Part shown: piece by piece, positions 1-8,714 of the stretch
Numbering within the stretch: the first letter of the stretch is position 1
How the letters are laid out: every line of letters begins with the position of its first letter
Source: Mycobacterium sp.
GTDB lineage: Bacteria; Actinomycetota; Actinomycetes; Mycobacteriales; Mycobacteriaceae
Reading direction: 5' to 3'
NCBI GenBank assembly: GCA_021732005.1
Contig: JAKFVT010000002.1
Coordinates: forward strand, 1 to 64,000
Length of the DNA: 64,000 nucleotides
Made by a program: the position numbers and the translations under genes
Notes under the pieces: generated by a model
What the model was told of the DNA's origin: nothing
Seen by the model: the letters and a program-made list of their open reading frames with translations, nothing else
Databases searched by the model: none

Positions 1-2
1 GC

Positions 3-2195
3 CCCGGTGGCTCCGGCGGCCCGGGCGGCCCGCCGCCGTTCAAGCCGCCGACCCTCTCCCAGCAGGTCAACTGGAAGTGGGTGCGCCGGTCGTTGTACCT
101 GGCCGCCGTGGTGTTGATCGTGCTGCCGTTGATCACCTTCGGGATGGCATACCTGATCGTCAAGGTGCCTCAGCCCGGTGACCTGCGCACCAACCAGGTG
201 TCGACCATCCTGGCCAGCGACGGCTCCGAGCTGGCGAAAATCGTTCCGCCGGAAGGCAACCGGGTCGATGTCAACATCGACCAGGTGCCGGTGCAGGTCC
301 GCAATGCAGTGATGGCCGCCGAAGACCGCGACTTCTACAGCAACCCGGGTTTCTCGTTCTCCGGCTTCGCCCGCGCACTCAAGAACAACCTTTTCGGCGG
401 TGACCTGCAGGGCGGGTCGACGATCACCCAGCAGTATGTGAAGAACGCGCTCGTCGGTGACGCCCGGTCCGGGGTCGGTGGTGTCGTGCGCAAGGCCAAG
501 GAGCTCGTCATCTCCACGAAGATGACCGGCGAGTGGTCCAAAGACCAAGTGCTGCAGGCGTATCTGAACATCATCTATTTCGGTCGCGGTGCCTACGGCA
601 TCGCGGCGGCTGCAAAGGCGTACTTCGACAAGCCGGTCGAGCAGTTGACCGTCGCTGAGGGTGCACTGCTGGCCGCGCTGATCCGGGGGCCTTCGATTCT
701 GGACCCGGCGGTCGATCCCGACGGCGCGGCCAAGCGGTGGAACTGGGTGCTCGACGGCATGGTGTCGATGGGCGCGTTGTCGAAGGATGAGCGCTCCCAA
801 CAGGTTTTCCCGCCGACGGTGTCGCCGGAGCAGGCCCGGTCCAACAACGTCACGACCGGTCCGAACGGGCTGATCGAACGCCAGGTCACCAAGGAACTGC
901 TCGACCTGTTCAACATCGATGAGCAGACCCTGAACACCCAGGGTCTGCAGATCACCACGACGATCGATCCGCAGGCGCAGAAGGCCGCCGAGGACGCGGT
1001 GTCGAAGTATCTCGAGGGCGAGATGCCGGACATGCGTTCGGCGGTGGTGTCCATCGACCCGAAAACCGGTGGAGTGAAGGCCTATTACGGCGGCTCGGAC
1101 GCGCAGGGTTTCGACTTCGCGCAGGCTGGTCTGCCCACCGGCTCGTCGTTCAAGGTGTTCGCGTTGGTCGCTGCGCTCGAACAGGGCATGGGGCTGGGTT
1201 ATCAGATCGACAGCTCACCGGTCACCGTCAACGGCATCAAGATCACCAACGTCGAGGGTGAGGGCTGCGGCGTCTGCAACATCGCGGAGGCACTCAAGCG
1301 TTCGCTGAACACCTCGTACTACCGGCTGATGCTCAAGCTCAAGAACGGCCCGAGTGATGTGGCGGACGCCGCGCACCGGGCCGGTATCGCGGAAAGCTTC
1401 CCGGGGGTGGACCACACGCTGTCCGAGGACGGCAAGGGTGGCCCGCCGAACAACGGTGTGGTGCTGGGCCAGTACCAGTCCCGGGTGCTCGACATGGCGT
1501 CGGCCTACGCCACGTTGGCCGACTCCGGCGTTTATCACAAGCCGCACTTCGTGCAGAAGGTCGTCAACTCCCGCGGCGAGGTGCTCTTCGACGCCAGCAC
1601 CGCCGACAATAGCGGCGAGCAGCGCATTCCAAAGGCGGTCGCCGACAACGTGACTGCGGCGATGCAACCGATCGCCGGCTATTCGCGCGGACACAACCTG
1701 GCGGGCGGCCGGCCGTCGGCGGCCAAGACCGGAACCAATCAGCTCGGGGACACCGACGCCAACCGCGACGCGTGGATGGTCGGCTACACCCCGTCGTTGT
1801 CGACGGCCGTGTGGGTCGGCACCACTGATGGCACGCAACCGCTGGTCAACTCGTCGGGTGGACCGGTCTACGGGTCGGGCTTGCCGTCGGACATCTGGAA
1901 GGCCACGATGGACGGCGCGCTGAAGGGCACGGACAACGAGTCGTTCCCCAAGCCGACCGAGATCGGCGGATACGCCGGTGTTCCGGCGCCGCCGCCTCCG
2001 CCGCCCGCGCCGCCGTCGGAGACGGTCATCCAGCCCAGCATCGAAGTGGCACCAGGCATCACGATTCCGCTGGGGCCGCCGACCACCATCACGATTCCGC
2101 CGGGCGGTGGTCCGCCGCCACCACCGGGTGGGCCGGACCAGCCGGCACCGGTCGGTGGTGACCCCGGCGTACAGCTACCGCCTCCGCCGCCGTGA
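3..2195 (+). CDS. ponA1: Bifunctional penicillin-binding protein PonA1 (5' end outside window)
   Basis: Class A penicillin-binding protein that polymerises lipid II and cross-links peptidoglycan at the outer face of the membrane. The frame is open to the window edge, and a Gly/Pro-rich cytoplasmic stretch (from about base 3) precedes the GTG at 81, so that GTG is internal and the true start lies upstream. One membrane segment follows (about 90..170). The GT51 domain shows EDRDFYSNPG and GGSTITQQYVKN; the transpeptidase domain shows the SxxK serine in GSSFK (near 1140), SLNTSY as SxN, and KTGT (near 1728). The C-terminus is a long proline-rich tail, typical of mycobacterial PonA1. Its stop overlaps the next start (GTGA). 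Gene order matches Rv0050-Rv0051. Confidence 0.95.
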   Translation, partial: PGGSGGPGGPPPFKPPTLSQQVNWKWVRRSLYLAAVVLIVLPLITFGMAYLIVKVPQPGDLRTNQVSTILASDGSELAKIVPPEGNRVDVNIDQVPVQVRNAVMAAEDRDFYSNPGFSFSGFARALKNNLFGGDLQGGSTITQQYVKNALVGDARSGVGGVVRKAKELVISTKMTGEWSKDQVLQAYLNIIYFGRGAYGIAAAAKAYFDKPVEQLTVAEGALLAALIRGPSILDPAVDPDGAAKRWNWVLDGMVSMGALSKDERSQQVFPPTVSPEQARSNNVTTGPNGLIERQVTKELLDLFNIDEQTLNTQGLQITTTIDPQAQKAAEDAVSKYLEGEMPDMRSAVVSIDPKTGGVKAYYGGSDAQGFDFAQAGLPTGSSFKVFALVAALEQGMGLGYQIDSSPVTVNGIKITNVEGEGCGVCNIAEALKRSLNTSYYRLMLKLKNGPSDVADAAHRAGIAESFPGVDHTLSEDGKGGPPNNGVVLGQYQSRVLDMASAYATLADSGVYHKPHFVQKVVNSRGEVLFDASTADNSGEQRIPKAVADNVTAAMQPIAGYSRGHNLAGGRPSAAKTGTNQLGDTDANRDAWMVGYTPSLSTAVWVGTTDGTQPLVNSSGGPVYGSGLPSDIWKATMDGALKGTDNESFPKPTEIGGYAGVPAPPPPPPAPPSETVIQPSIEVAPGITIPLGPPTTITIPPGGGPPPPPGGPDQPAPVGGDPGVQLPPPPP

Positions 2196-3838
2196 TCGAC
2201 GGCCGCGCCACCGTCTCACCTCAACCGCTGGCCGAGGATCGGCGCAGCGCTGACGACCGTGACATGCCGAGTCGCAATGACACTGTGGGCGCGGCACTCT
2301 CGGAAGTCGTGGGCGGCCCGGTGGGTCGGCACGCGTTGATCGGCCGGACACGGATCTTCACCCCGTTGCGGGTCATGTTCCTGATGGCGTTGGTGGTGCT
2401 GGCGCTGGGCTGGTCGACGAAGGCGCCGTGCCTGCAGACCGTGGGCACCGGTCCACCCGACCAGCGGGTGGCCAACTGGCAGAATCAGCGCGCCTACTTC
2501 GAGCTGTGCTACTCCGACACCGTGCCGCTCTACGGCGCAGAGTTGTTGAGCCAGGGCCGCTTTCCGTACAAGTCGAGCTGGATCGAGACCGACTCGAGCG
2601 GCCGGCCGCAGATCCGGTATGACGGCAAGCCCGCGGTGCGCTACATGGAGTATCCGGTGCTCACCGGGGTGTACCAGTACGTGTCGATGGCGCTGGCCAA
2701 GACCTACACGGCGGTCGCCAAGATGGTGTCGCTGCCTGCTGTCGCCGAAGTGGTGATGTTCTTCAACTTCGCGGCGATCGGGCTGGCGTTGGCGTGGCTG
2801 ACGACGGTGTGGGCGTCGTCGTGGCTGGCGGGCCGGCGGGTGTGGGATGCCGCGCTGGTGGCTGCGTCCCCGGTTCTGATCTTCCAGATCTTCACCAATT
2901 TCGATGCATTGGCAACGGCTTTGGCGATCGGTGGCTTGCTGGCGTGGGCGCGCAAGAAGCCGGTGCTGGCCGGGATCCTGATCGGGCTCGGGGTGGCGGC
3001 CAAGTTGTATCCGGCACTTCTGCTGCTGCCGTTGTTGGTGCTGGCGATCCGCACCGACCGGATGCCCGACGCCGCCAAGACCGTGGTGGCCGCGGTGGGT
3101 GCCTGGTTCGCGGTGAACCTTCCGGTGATGGTGCTGTTTCCGCGCGGCTGGTCGGAGTTCTTCCGACTCAACTCCCGGCGCGGGGATGACATGGACTCGC
3201 TGTACAACGTGGCGAAGTCGTTCACCGGCTGGGACGGCTTCGACACGAACCTCGGGTTCTGGCAGCCGCCGGTGATCCTCAACGTCTTCGTCGCCGTGCT
3301 GTTCGTCTTGTGCTGTGCGGCAATCGCTTACATCGCACTGACCGCGCCGCAGCGGCCCCGGGTGGCGCAGCTGGCGTTCCTCACGGTGGCGGCGTTCCTG
3401 TTGGTGAACAAAGTGTGGAGCCCGCAGTTCTCGCTGTGGCTGGTGCCGCTGGCGGTGTTGGCCCTGCCGCAGCGTCGAATTCTGTTGGCGTGGATGACCA
3501 TCGACATGCTCGTGTGGGTGCCGCGGATGTACTACCTGTACGGAGAGGCCAACAAGGGCCTGCCTGAGCAGTGGTTCACCGCCACTGTGCTGGTGCGCGA
3601 CATCGCGGTGGTGGCCCTGATGGTGTTGGTCGTGCGTCAGATCTACCGGCCGGAATTGGATTTGGTGCGCTGGGGCGGCCGGGTGGACGATCCCGCCGGG
3701 GGCGTGTTCGACGGCGCCCGAGACGCGTACCCGACGTGGTTCCCGCGGTGGTTGCGCCCACGCGCGACGGCCGCTGCCGATGCGCCCGAGGAACAAGAGG
3801 CACCGGATGCAAGTCGCGATAGCACTGTTCCCGCGTAA
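2192..3838 (+). CDS. GT87-type polytopic membrane protein, Rv0051-like
   Basis: Integral membrane protein of 548 aa with roughly ten hydrophobic segments and cytoplasmic ends, resembling the DUF2029/GT87 polyprenyl-phosphate-mannose-dependent mannosyltransferases. An early extracytoplasmic loop carries acidic residues near YSDTVPLY and the region WIETDSSGRP, as in this group. The GTG start shares bases with the PonA1 stop, suggesting translational coupling; an internal ATG at 2264 is an alternative start. Synteny with Rv0051 supports the family call. Acceptor and product are unknown; a role in envelope glycan synthesis is inferred from family and neighbour. Confidence 0.8.
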   Translation: MIDGRATVSPQPLAEDRRSADDRDMPSRNDTVGAALSEVVGGPVGRHALIGRTRIFTPLRVMFLMALVVLALGWSTKAPCLQTVGTGPPDQRVANWQNQRAYFELCYSDTVPLYGAELLSQGRFPYKSSWIETDSSGRPQIRYDGKPAVRYMEYPVLTGVYQYVSMALAKTYTAVAKMVSLPAVAEVVMFFNFAAIGLALAWLTTVWASSWLAGRRVWDAALVAASPVLIFQIFTNFDALATALAIGGLLAWARKKPVLAGILIGLGVAAKLYPALLLLPLLVLAIRTDRMPDAAKTVVAAVGAWFAVNLPVMVLFPRGWSEFFRLNSRRGDDMDSLYNVAKSFTGWDGFDTNLGFWQPPVILNVFVAVLFVLCCAAIAYIALTAPQRPRVAQLAFLTVAAFLLVNKVWSPQFSLWLVPLAVLALPQRRILLAWMTIDMLVWVPRMYYLYGEANKGLPEQWFTATVLVRDIAVVALMVLVVRQIYRPELDLVRWGGRVDDPAGGVFDGARDAYPTWFPRWLRPRATAAADAPEEQEAPDASRDSTVPA

Positions 3839-4445
3839 CACCGCACTGGACGCGATCGGCCCCTACGAGGTCCTGCAACGCATCCCGTCGATCGACGTGG
3901 TGTTCGTCGGGCATCGTTGCGGCGAGGTCCGCAGCGACAACGGAATGCTCGGGCTGACGGTCGACGCCACCTTCGACGAGGTCACCGAACCCGACGTCCT
4001 GGTGTTCCCCGGCGGGATCGGCACCCGCGCGCTCGTCGAGGACACCACGGTCCTGGACTGGGTTCGCGAGGTGCATCGGCACACCACTTTCACCACCTCG
4101 GTGTGTACCGGCAGCCTGGTGCTGGCGGCCGCGGGCCTGCTGACCGGGCTGACGGCCGGTACGCATTGGCGGGCCACCGAATTGCTGGAGTCGTTCGGTG
4201 CGATCTACACCCCGCAGCGGGTAGTCGAACATCTGCCAGAGCGCATCATCACCGCCGCCGGGGTGTCCAGCGGCATCGATATGGCGTTGCGGTTGGTCGA
4301 GCTGCTGGTCGGGCGCCGGGCCGCGGAGGCCAGCCAGCTGATGATCGAGTACGACCCGCAGCCGCCATTCCATGCCGGCGCGGTGGATCAGGTCTCGGAT
4401 GCCACCCTGCAGCTGGCGCTGGAGTACTACGGCCAGCGGAGCTGA
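3807..4445 (+). CDS. DJ-1/PfpI family protein (Rv0052-like)
   Basis: Cytosolic class I glutamine-amidotransferase-fold protein of 212 aa. The nucleophile elbow TSVCTGSLVLAAAGLL holds the expected Cys, and FPGGIGTRALV matches the oxyanion region of this fold. The family includes chaperone-like, deglycase, isonitrile hydratase and AraC-linked members; there is no C-terminal AraC DNA-binding domain here. ATG 3807 is preferred because AAGAGG lies six bases upstream, although the frame is open from 3780. It overlaps the 3' end of the preceding gene by 32 bases. The substrate is unknown. Confidence 0.82.
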   Translation: MQVAIALFPRNTALDAIGPYEVLQRIPSIDVVFVGHRCGEVRSDNGMLGLTVDATFDEVTEPDVLVFPGGIGTRALVEDTTVLDWVREVHRHTTFTTSVCTGSLVLAAAGLLTGLTAGTHWRATELLESFGAIYTPQRVVEHLPERIITAAGVSSGIDMALRLVELLVGRRAAEASQLMIEYDPQPPFHAGAVDQVSDATLQLALEYYGQRS

Positions 4446-4506
4446 TTTCGCTGATCAGCCTGCTCTCCGGTAGCCTGGCCAGGTTGCCGACGCAGGCGAC
4501 CCTTCT

Positions 4507-4525
4507 GCCACGGACACGCCGTGGC
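4507..4525 (+). promoter_or_regulatory. Hairpin in the rpsF leader, candidate S6:S18 control element
   Basis: A perfect 7-bp stem, GCCACGG paired with CCGTGGC, with loop ACACG lies 12 bases before the AGGAGG ribosome-binding site of rpsF. The S6:S18 complex is known to bind a structured leader containing a CCG element upstream of rpsF in many bacteria. The position fits, but assignment to that motif is inference and no covariation was tested. Confidence 0.4.
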
Positions 4526-4556
4526 CGCTACGACCATAGGAGGTGATGAGGTTCCC

Positions 4557-4847
4557 ATGCGTCCATACGAAATCATGGTCATCCTTGACCCCACTCTCGA
4601 CGAGCGCACTGTTGCCCCGTCCCTGGAGACGTTCCTGAACGTCATCCGGAGTGACGGCGGATCGGTCGACAAGGTCGACATCTGGGGCCGGCGCCGGCTG
4701 GCCTACGAGATCGCCAAGCACGCCGAGGGCATCTACGCCGTCGTCGACGTGAAGGCCGAACCGGCCACCGTGTCCGAGCTCGACCGGCAGCTGAACCTGA
4801 ATGAGTCCGTGCTGCGGACCAAGGTGATGCGGACCGATAAGCACTGA
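4557..4847 (+). CDS. rpsF: 30S ribosomal protein S6
   Basis: Ribosomal protein S6 of 96 aa, which pairs with S18 on the 30S platform. The N-terminus [12 protein letters not shown], the middle [17 protein letters not shown] and the end [10 protein letters not shown] are diagnostic. ATG 4557 is chosen because AGGAGGTGAT sits at 4538..4547; the longer frame from 4521 would read through that site. It is first in the rpsF-ssb-rpsR-rplI block, the usual mycobacterial order. Confidence 0.97.
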   Translation: MRPYEIMVILDPTLDERTVAPSLETFLNVIRSDGGSVDKVDIWGRRRLAYEIAKHAEGIYAVVDVKAEPATVSELDRQLNLNESVLRTKVMRTDKH

Positions 4848-4890
4848 GTCCAGTTCGGACTCACTATCCGCTGAGTGGATAAGCGCGCCG
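4846..4890 (+). other. Tandem hairpins in the rpsF-ssb gap
   Basis: GAGTCC (4846..4851) can pair with GGACTC (4857..4862) across the rpsF stop codon, and a weaker TATCC/GGATA pair follows. There is no T-tract, so an mRNA stability or processing element is more likely than a strong terminator. The region to the ssb start (4951) holds no gene. Confidence 0.35.
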
Positions 4891-4950
4891 CGCGTCGGAG
4901 CTCTTACGTAGGCTTCGCGTAAATCCATCCGCCTATGCCAGGAGGACCCT

Positions 4951-5469
4951 GTGGCCGGTGACACGACCATCACCGTCGTCGGAAATCTGACGGCCGACCC
5001 CGAACTGCGGTTCACCCCGTCCGGTGCAGCCGTCGCCAATTTCACGGTGGCGTCCACACCGCGCACGTTCGACCGTCAGACCAATGAGTGGAAAGACGGC
5101 GAGGCGCTGTTCCTGCGCTGCAACATCTGGCGTGAGGCGGCCGAGAACGTGGCCGAGAGCCTCACCCGCGGTTCGCGGGTGATCGTTCAGGGCCGGCTGA
5201 AGCAGCGCTCCTTCGAAACCCGCGAGGGCGAGAAGCGCACCGTTGTGGAGCTCGAGGTCGACGAGATCGGCCCGTCGCTGCGTTATGCCACCGCCAAGGT
5301 CAACAAGGCCTCGCGCAGTGGCGGCGGTGGCGGCGGCTTCGGCGGTGGCGGCGGTGGCGGGGGCTCCCGTCCGGCGGCAGCGGCGGCAAGTGAGTCAGGC
5401 GACGACCCGTGGGGCAGCGCCCCGGCGTCGGGTTCGTTCGCCGGCGGCGACGACGAACCGCCCTTCTGA
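4951..5469 (+). CDS. ssb: Single-stranded DNA-binding protein
   Basis: Essential SSB of 172 aa that coats single-stranded DNA in replication and repair. The OB fold covers about residues 1-115 ([35 protein letters not shown]). A Gly-rich linker ([15 protein letters not shown]) leads to the acidic tip DDEPPF, which recruits partner proteins. Translation begins at GTG 4951 after AGGAGGA. Linkage to rpsF and rpsR is conserved in many bacteria. Confidence 0.97.
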   Translation: MAGDTTITVVGNLTADPELRFTPSGAAVANFTVASTPRTFDRQTNEWKDGEALFLRCNIWREAAENVAESLTRGSRVIVQGRLKQRSFETREGEKRTVVELEVDEIGPSLRYATAKVNKASRSGGGGGGFGGGGGGGGSRPAAAAASESGDDPWGSAPASGSFAGGDDEPPF

Positions 5470-5488
5470 TATCCAACGAAAACCTTTG

Positions 5489-5503
5489 CGCGCCACTGGC
5501 GCG
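5489..5503 (+). other. Small GC hairpin between ssb and rpsR
   Basis: CGCGCC-ACT-GGCGCG forms a 6-bp stem with a three-base loop in the 61-base gap between ssb and rpsR. There is no T-tract. It may tune the ssb:rpsR transcript ratio or protect an mRNA end; this is inference from position. Confidence 0.35.
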
Positions 5504-5530
5504 ACTGTGAAGAACGAAAGAGATTGACCC

Positions 5531-5791
5531 ATGGCCAAGACCAACAAGCGGCGTCCTGCACCGGAAAAGCCGGTCAAGACCCGCAAATGCGTGTTCTGCT
5601 CCAAGAAGGGCAAGGGGCAGGACATCGACTATAAGGACACGCAATTGCTGCGCACCTACATCAGCGAGCGCGGCAAGATCCGCGCCCGCCGGGTCACCGG
5701 TAACTGCGTGCAGCACCAGCGCGACATCGCGATCGCCGTCAAGAACGCGCGTGAGGTTGCTCTGCTGCCGTTCACGTCGGCGGCGCGGTAG
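5531..5791 (+). CDS. rpsR: 30S ribosomal protein S18, cysteine-containing (C+) form
   Basis: Ribosomal protein S18 of 86 aa. CVFC together with a later Cys in TGNCVQHQ gives the zinc-ribbon-like C+ type. Mycobacteria also have a C- paralogue expressed under Zur control; this operon copy corresponds to RpsR1. [19 protein letters not shown] is the S18 core. ATG 5531 follows GAAAGAGA. Confidence 0.96.
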   Translation: MAKTNKRRPAPEKPVKTRKCVFCSKKGKGQDIDYKDTQLLRTYISERGKIRARRVTGNCVQHQRDIAIAVKNAREVALLPFTSAAR

Positions 5792-5808
5792 AGAACGGAA
5801 GTATCGAG

Positions 5809-6267
5809 ATGAAGCTGATTTTGACCGCTGAGGTCGAGCACCTCGGAACGGCCGGCGACACCGTTGAGGTGAAGGACGGCTACGGACGTAACTACCTGCT
5901 GCCGCGCGGCCTGGCCATCGTGGCCTCGCGCGGTGCACAGAAGCAGGCCGACGAGATTCGTCGTGCGCGCGAGACCAAGACCGTGCGCGATCGTGAGCAC
6001 GCCGACGAGATCAAGGCCGCCATCACCGCGCTGGGTTCGATCCAGCTGCCGGTGAAGTCGGCTGCGGATTCGGGCAAGCTGTTCGGTTCGGTGACCGCCA
6101 ACGACATCGTCGGCGCGATCAAGAAGGCCGGCGGACCGAGCCTGGACAAGCGCACCGTGCAGCTGCCCAAGGCACACATCAAGGCGACTGGCGCCCACAC
6201 CGTCGGAGTGCACTTGCACCCCGAGGTGAACGTCGACATCACCGTCGACGTCGTGCCCCAGAGTTAG
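5809..6267 (+). CDS. rplI: 50S ribosomal protein L9
   Basis: Ribosomal protein L9 of 152 aa. The N-terminal RNA-binding domain ([26 protein letters not shown]), the long connecting helix (about residues 41-75) and the C-terminal domain ending [13 protein letters not shown] are all present at normal length. It lies 17 bases after rpsR and is followed by a strong hairpin, so it probably ends the ribosomal-protein transcript. Confidence 0.97.
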   Translation: MKLILTAEVEHLGTAGDTVEVKDGYGRNYLLPRGLAIVASRGAQKQADEIRRARETKTVRDREHADEIKAAITALGSIQLPVKSAADSGKLFGSVTANDIVGAIKKAGGPSLDKRTVQLPKAHIKATGAHTVGVHLHPEVNVDITVDVVPQS

Positions 6268-6277
6268 CCGTCTGCGT

Positions 6278-6322
6278 CAATTCCCCGGGTGGCGGCCCTT
6301 CGTGGCTGCCCTCGGGGAATTG
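6278..6322 (+). terminator. Hairpin terminator after rplI
   Basis: The arms CAATTCCCCGGG (6278..6289) and CCTCGGGGAATTG (6310..6322) form a stem of about 12 bp with one G-T pair, 11 bases past the rplI stop. The T-tract is poor, as usual for mycobacterial terminators. Confidence 0.65.
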
Positions 6323-6454
6323 CTGTATTCCTGGCGAACACATCCGGGCGGGCGCGCCACAGCTAATCTAACCGTCCGTTAACCTGGCGCATAAGCTCCG
6401 GCAACACAACACGCCCGAGATCGCAACCCAGGCCGACACGCCGGGGAACTTGCC

Positions 6455-6577
6455 ATCCACAATCCACACCAGGGGTTACTGTGCCCTCAGCTGCGCAGAT
6501 GTCAGAAAAATGGTAAGTAATCCACAGGTTCTCCCCAACGAATTCCTACTGGTTTCCCCAGCTATCCACAATCCACT
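6455..6577 (+). promoter_or_regulatory. Cluster of ATCCACA motifs upstream of dnaB, candidate DnaA boxes
   Basis: Four exact ATCCACA copies lie at 6455, 6462, 6520 and 6564, with ATCCACT at 6571, all on the same strand in about 120 bases of the 484-base rplI-dnaB gap. Two differ from TTATCCACA by one base (TAATCCACA, CTATCCACA). A single 7-mer would rarely occur once by chance in this span. They could let DnaA regulate dnaB or titrate DnaA. The rest of the gap shows no convincing gene. Confidence 0.45.
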
Positions 6578-6751
6578 AACAGGTTGATGAACAGGCCCGG
6601 TTTGCGAGGGCTCCAGCAACGTCTAGCGTGAGCCGTCGGCGGTGCTGGTCATCACCGTCGCGACGAGTACTTGTCGGGGGTGTGCGGTAGACCTCCGACT
6701 ATGCATCGAACTGGCGTTCGACAGAAACTAGGCGGAGGTGGGGATAGCCCA

Positions 6752-8554
6752 ATGGCGGTCGTCGACGATCTCGGTCAGCCCGGGATGGACAGTCCTCCTC
6801 GTTCAGAGGACTTTGGTCGCCAGCCTCCCCAGGACCTCGCAGCCGAACAATCGGTGCTGGGCGGCATGCTGCTGTCCAAGGACGCCATCGCCGACGTGTT
6901 GGAGCGGCTGCGCCCCGGTGACTTCTACCGGCCGGCCCATCAGAACGTCTACGACTCGATCCTGGACCTCTATGGCCGCGGTGAGCCCGCGGACGCTGTC
7001 ACCGTCGCCGCCGAGCTGGACCGCCGCGGGCTGCTGCGCCGCATCGGTGGTGCGCCCTATCTCCACACGCTGATCTCGACCGTGCCGACGGCCGCCAACG
7101 CCGGGTACTACGCCGGCATCGTGGCGGAGAAGGCGTTGTTGCGGCGGCTCGTGGAGGCCGGCACCCGGGTTGTGCAGTACGGCTACGCCGGCGCGGAAGG
7201 CGCCGACGTCAACGAGATCGTGGACCGCGCGCAGGCCGAGATCTATGACGTCACCGAGCGGCGAACGGCGGAGGATTTCCTTCCGCTGGAAGATCTGCTG
7301 CAGCCGACGATGGACGAGATCGACGCCATCGCCTCGAACGGCGGCCTCTCCAAGGGTGTACCGACGGGCTTCGAGGAGCTCGATGCGTTGACCAACGGTC
7401 TGCACCCGGGCCAGATGATCGTGGTGGCGGCCAGGCCCGGTATGGGCAAGGCGCTGAGTCTGGACACGCCGCTGCCGACGCCGACGGGCTGGACCACGAT
7501 GGGCGAGGTCGAGGTCGGGGACTACCTGATCGACGCCGATGGACGCCCCACGCGCGTGGTCGCGGCAACGGACATCATGGTGGGCCGGCCGTGCTACGAG
7601 GTCGAATTCTCCGACGGCACAGTCCTTATTGCGGATGCTGAGCACCAGTGGCCCACGGCCCGCGGCATCCAGATCACCCGGACCTTGCGGGCGGGCGCGG
7701 ACGTGGTGACCGCGGCCGGCGCACGACAGCTCGTCGGCGCCGGTGGCCCGACTCGCACGGCTTTTGGCGTAGCGGACATTCGACGCATCGACAGCGTTCC
7801 GGTTCGGTGCGTCGAGGTCGACAACGACGACCATTTGTACCTCGCCAGCCACGCGATGATCCCGACGCACAACTCGACCCTGGGACTTGATTTTCTTCGG
7901 TCCTGCTCGATCAAGCACCGGTTTCCGAGCATCGTGTTCTCGCTGGAAATGAGCAAATCCGAGATCGTGATGCGACTGCTCTCGGCCGAAGCGAAGATCA
8001 AGCTCGCGGACATGCGCTCGGGAAAGATGACCGACGACGACTGGACGCGCTTGGCGCGCCGGATGAGCGAAATCAGCGAAGCGCCTTTGTATATCGACGA
8101 TTCGCCGAACCTCACGATGATGGAAATCCGGGCGAAAGCGCGCCGGCTGCATCAAAAGGCCGGATTGCGGCTCATCGTGCTCGACTACCTGCAGCTGATG
8201 ACGTCCGGTAAGAAGGTCGAGTCCCGTCAGCAAGAAGTCTCCGAATTCTCCAGGCAGATCAAGCTTTTGGCCAAGGAACTGGAAGTTCCGGTTGTCGCGA
8301 TGAGCCAGCTGAACCGCGGTCCCGAGCAGCGCACCGACAAGAAGCCAATGCTGGCCGACCTCCGTGAAAGCGGTAGCATCGAGCAAGATGCGGACATGGT
8401 GATCCTGCTGCACCGCCCCGATGCCTTTGAAACCGACGACCCGCGTGGCGGCGAAGCCGACCTGATTGTCGCGAAACACCGTGCGGGGCCTACCCGTACG
8501 GTCACCGTGGCGCACCAGCTACACCTGTCACGGTTCACAAACATGGCGCGGTAA
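6752..8554 (+). CDS. dnaB: Replicative DNA helicase DnaB with in-frame intein
   Basis: Hexameric 5'-3' replicative helicase. The precursor is 600 aa; removing the 141-residue intein leaves 459 aa, the normal mycobacterial size. The N-terminal domain starts at PQDLAAEQSVLGGMLLSKDA, and the RecA-like core includes VVAARPGMGK (Walker A, interrupted), IVFSLEMSKSEI, LIVLDYLQLM (Walker B), MSQLNRGPEQR and DLRESGSIEQDAD. The intein sits inside Walker A between Lys and Ser, so helicase activity depends on splicing. ATG 6752 follows a GGCGGAGGTGGGG stretch; the frame opens at 6671 but upstream sequence is not DnaB-like. Confidence 0.96.
   Translation: MAVVDDLGQPGMDSPPRSEDFGRQPPQDLAAEQSVLGGMLLSKDAIADVLERLRPGDFYRPAHQNVYDSILDLYGRGEPADAVTVAAELDRRGLLRRIGGAPYLHTLISTVPTAANAGYYAGIVAEKALLRRLVEAGTRVVQYGYAGAEGADVNEIVDRAQAEIYDVTERRTAEDFLPLEDLLQPTMDEIDAIASNGGLSKGVPTGFEELDALTNGLHPGQMIVVAARPGMGKALSLDTPLPTPTGWTTMGEVEVGDYLIDADGRPTRVVAATDIMVGRPCYEVEFSDGTVLIADAEHQWPTARGIQITRTLRAGADVVTAAGARQLVGAGGPTRTAFGVADIRRIDSVPVRCVEVDNDDHLYLASHAMIPTHNSTLGLDFLRSCSIKHRFPSIVFSLEMSKSEIVMRLLSAEAKIKLADMRSGKMTDDDWTRLARRMSEISEAPLYIDDSPNLTMMEIRAKARRLHQKAGLRLIVLDYLQLMTSGKKVESRQQEVSEFSRQIKLLAKELEVPVVAMSQLNRGPEQRTDKKPMLADLRESGSIEQDADMVILLHRPDAFETDDPRGGEADLIVAKHRAGPTRTVTVAHQLHLSRFTNMAR
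7451..7873 (+). other. DnaB mini-intein (141 aa) with class 3 residues
   Basis: Protein-splicing element encoded in frame within dnaB. It starts with Ala (ALSLDTPLPTPTGW), not the usual Cys/Ser/Thr, and ends in IPTHN followed by Ser of the C-extein. The set Trp67 (EHQW), Cys120 (VRCVEVD) and Thr139 (PTHN) matches the non-contiguous W-C-T signature of class 3 inteins, in which the internal Cys makes the first branched intermediate. His65, His140 and Asn141 are also present. There is no room for a LAGLIDADG endonuclease and none is seen; the M. tuberculosis DnaB intein is about three times longer. Confidence 0.9.
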
Positions 8555-8714
8555 CGGTCGTCGGTGTCGGTCCTCATGCCATCGTCACAATTTCGATATC
8601 GTCCAGATGTCGTTTACTCCACGGAAGTCAGACTCATGACGATCTTGCCATCAAGTACTAGCAGTCAGTCGAGGGATTGCGCGCCGACCGAGAGCCAAAC
8701 CGTCGGAGGCCCTT

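Noticed and set aside
6268..6751. Chromosomal replication origin
   Set aside because: The motifs are DnaA-box-like, but mycobacterial oriC lies between dnaA and dnaN, neither of which is here.
7451..7873. Homing endonuclease in the intein
   Set aside because: The element is only 141 codons and no LAGLIDADG or HNH motif is visible.
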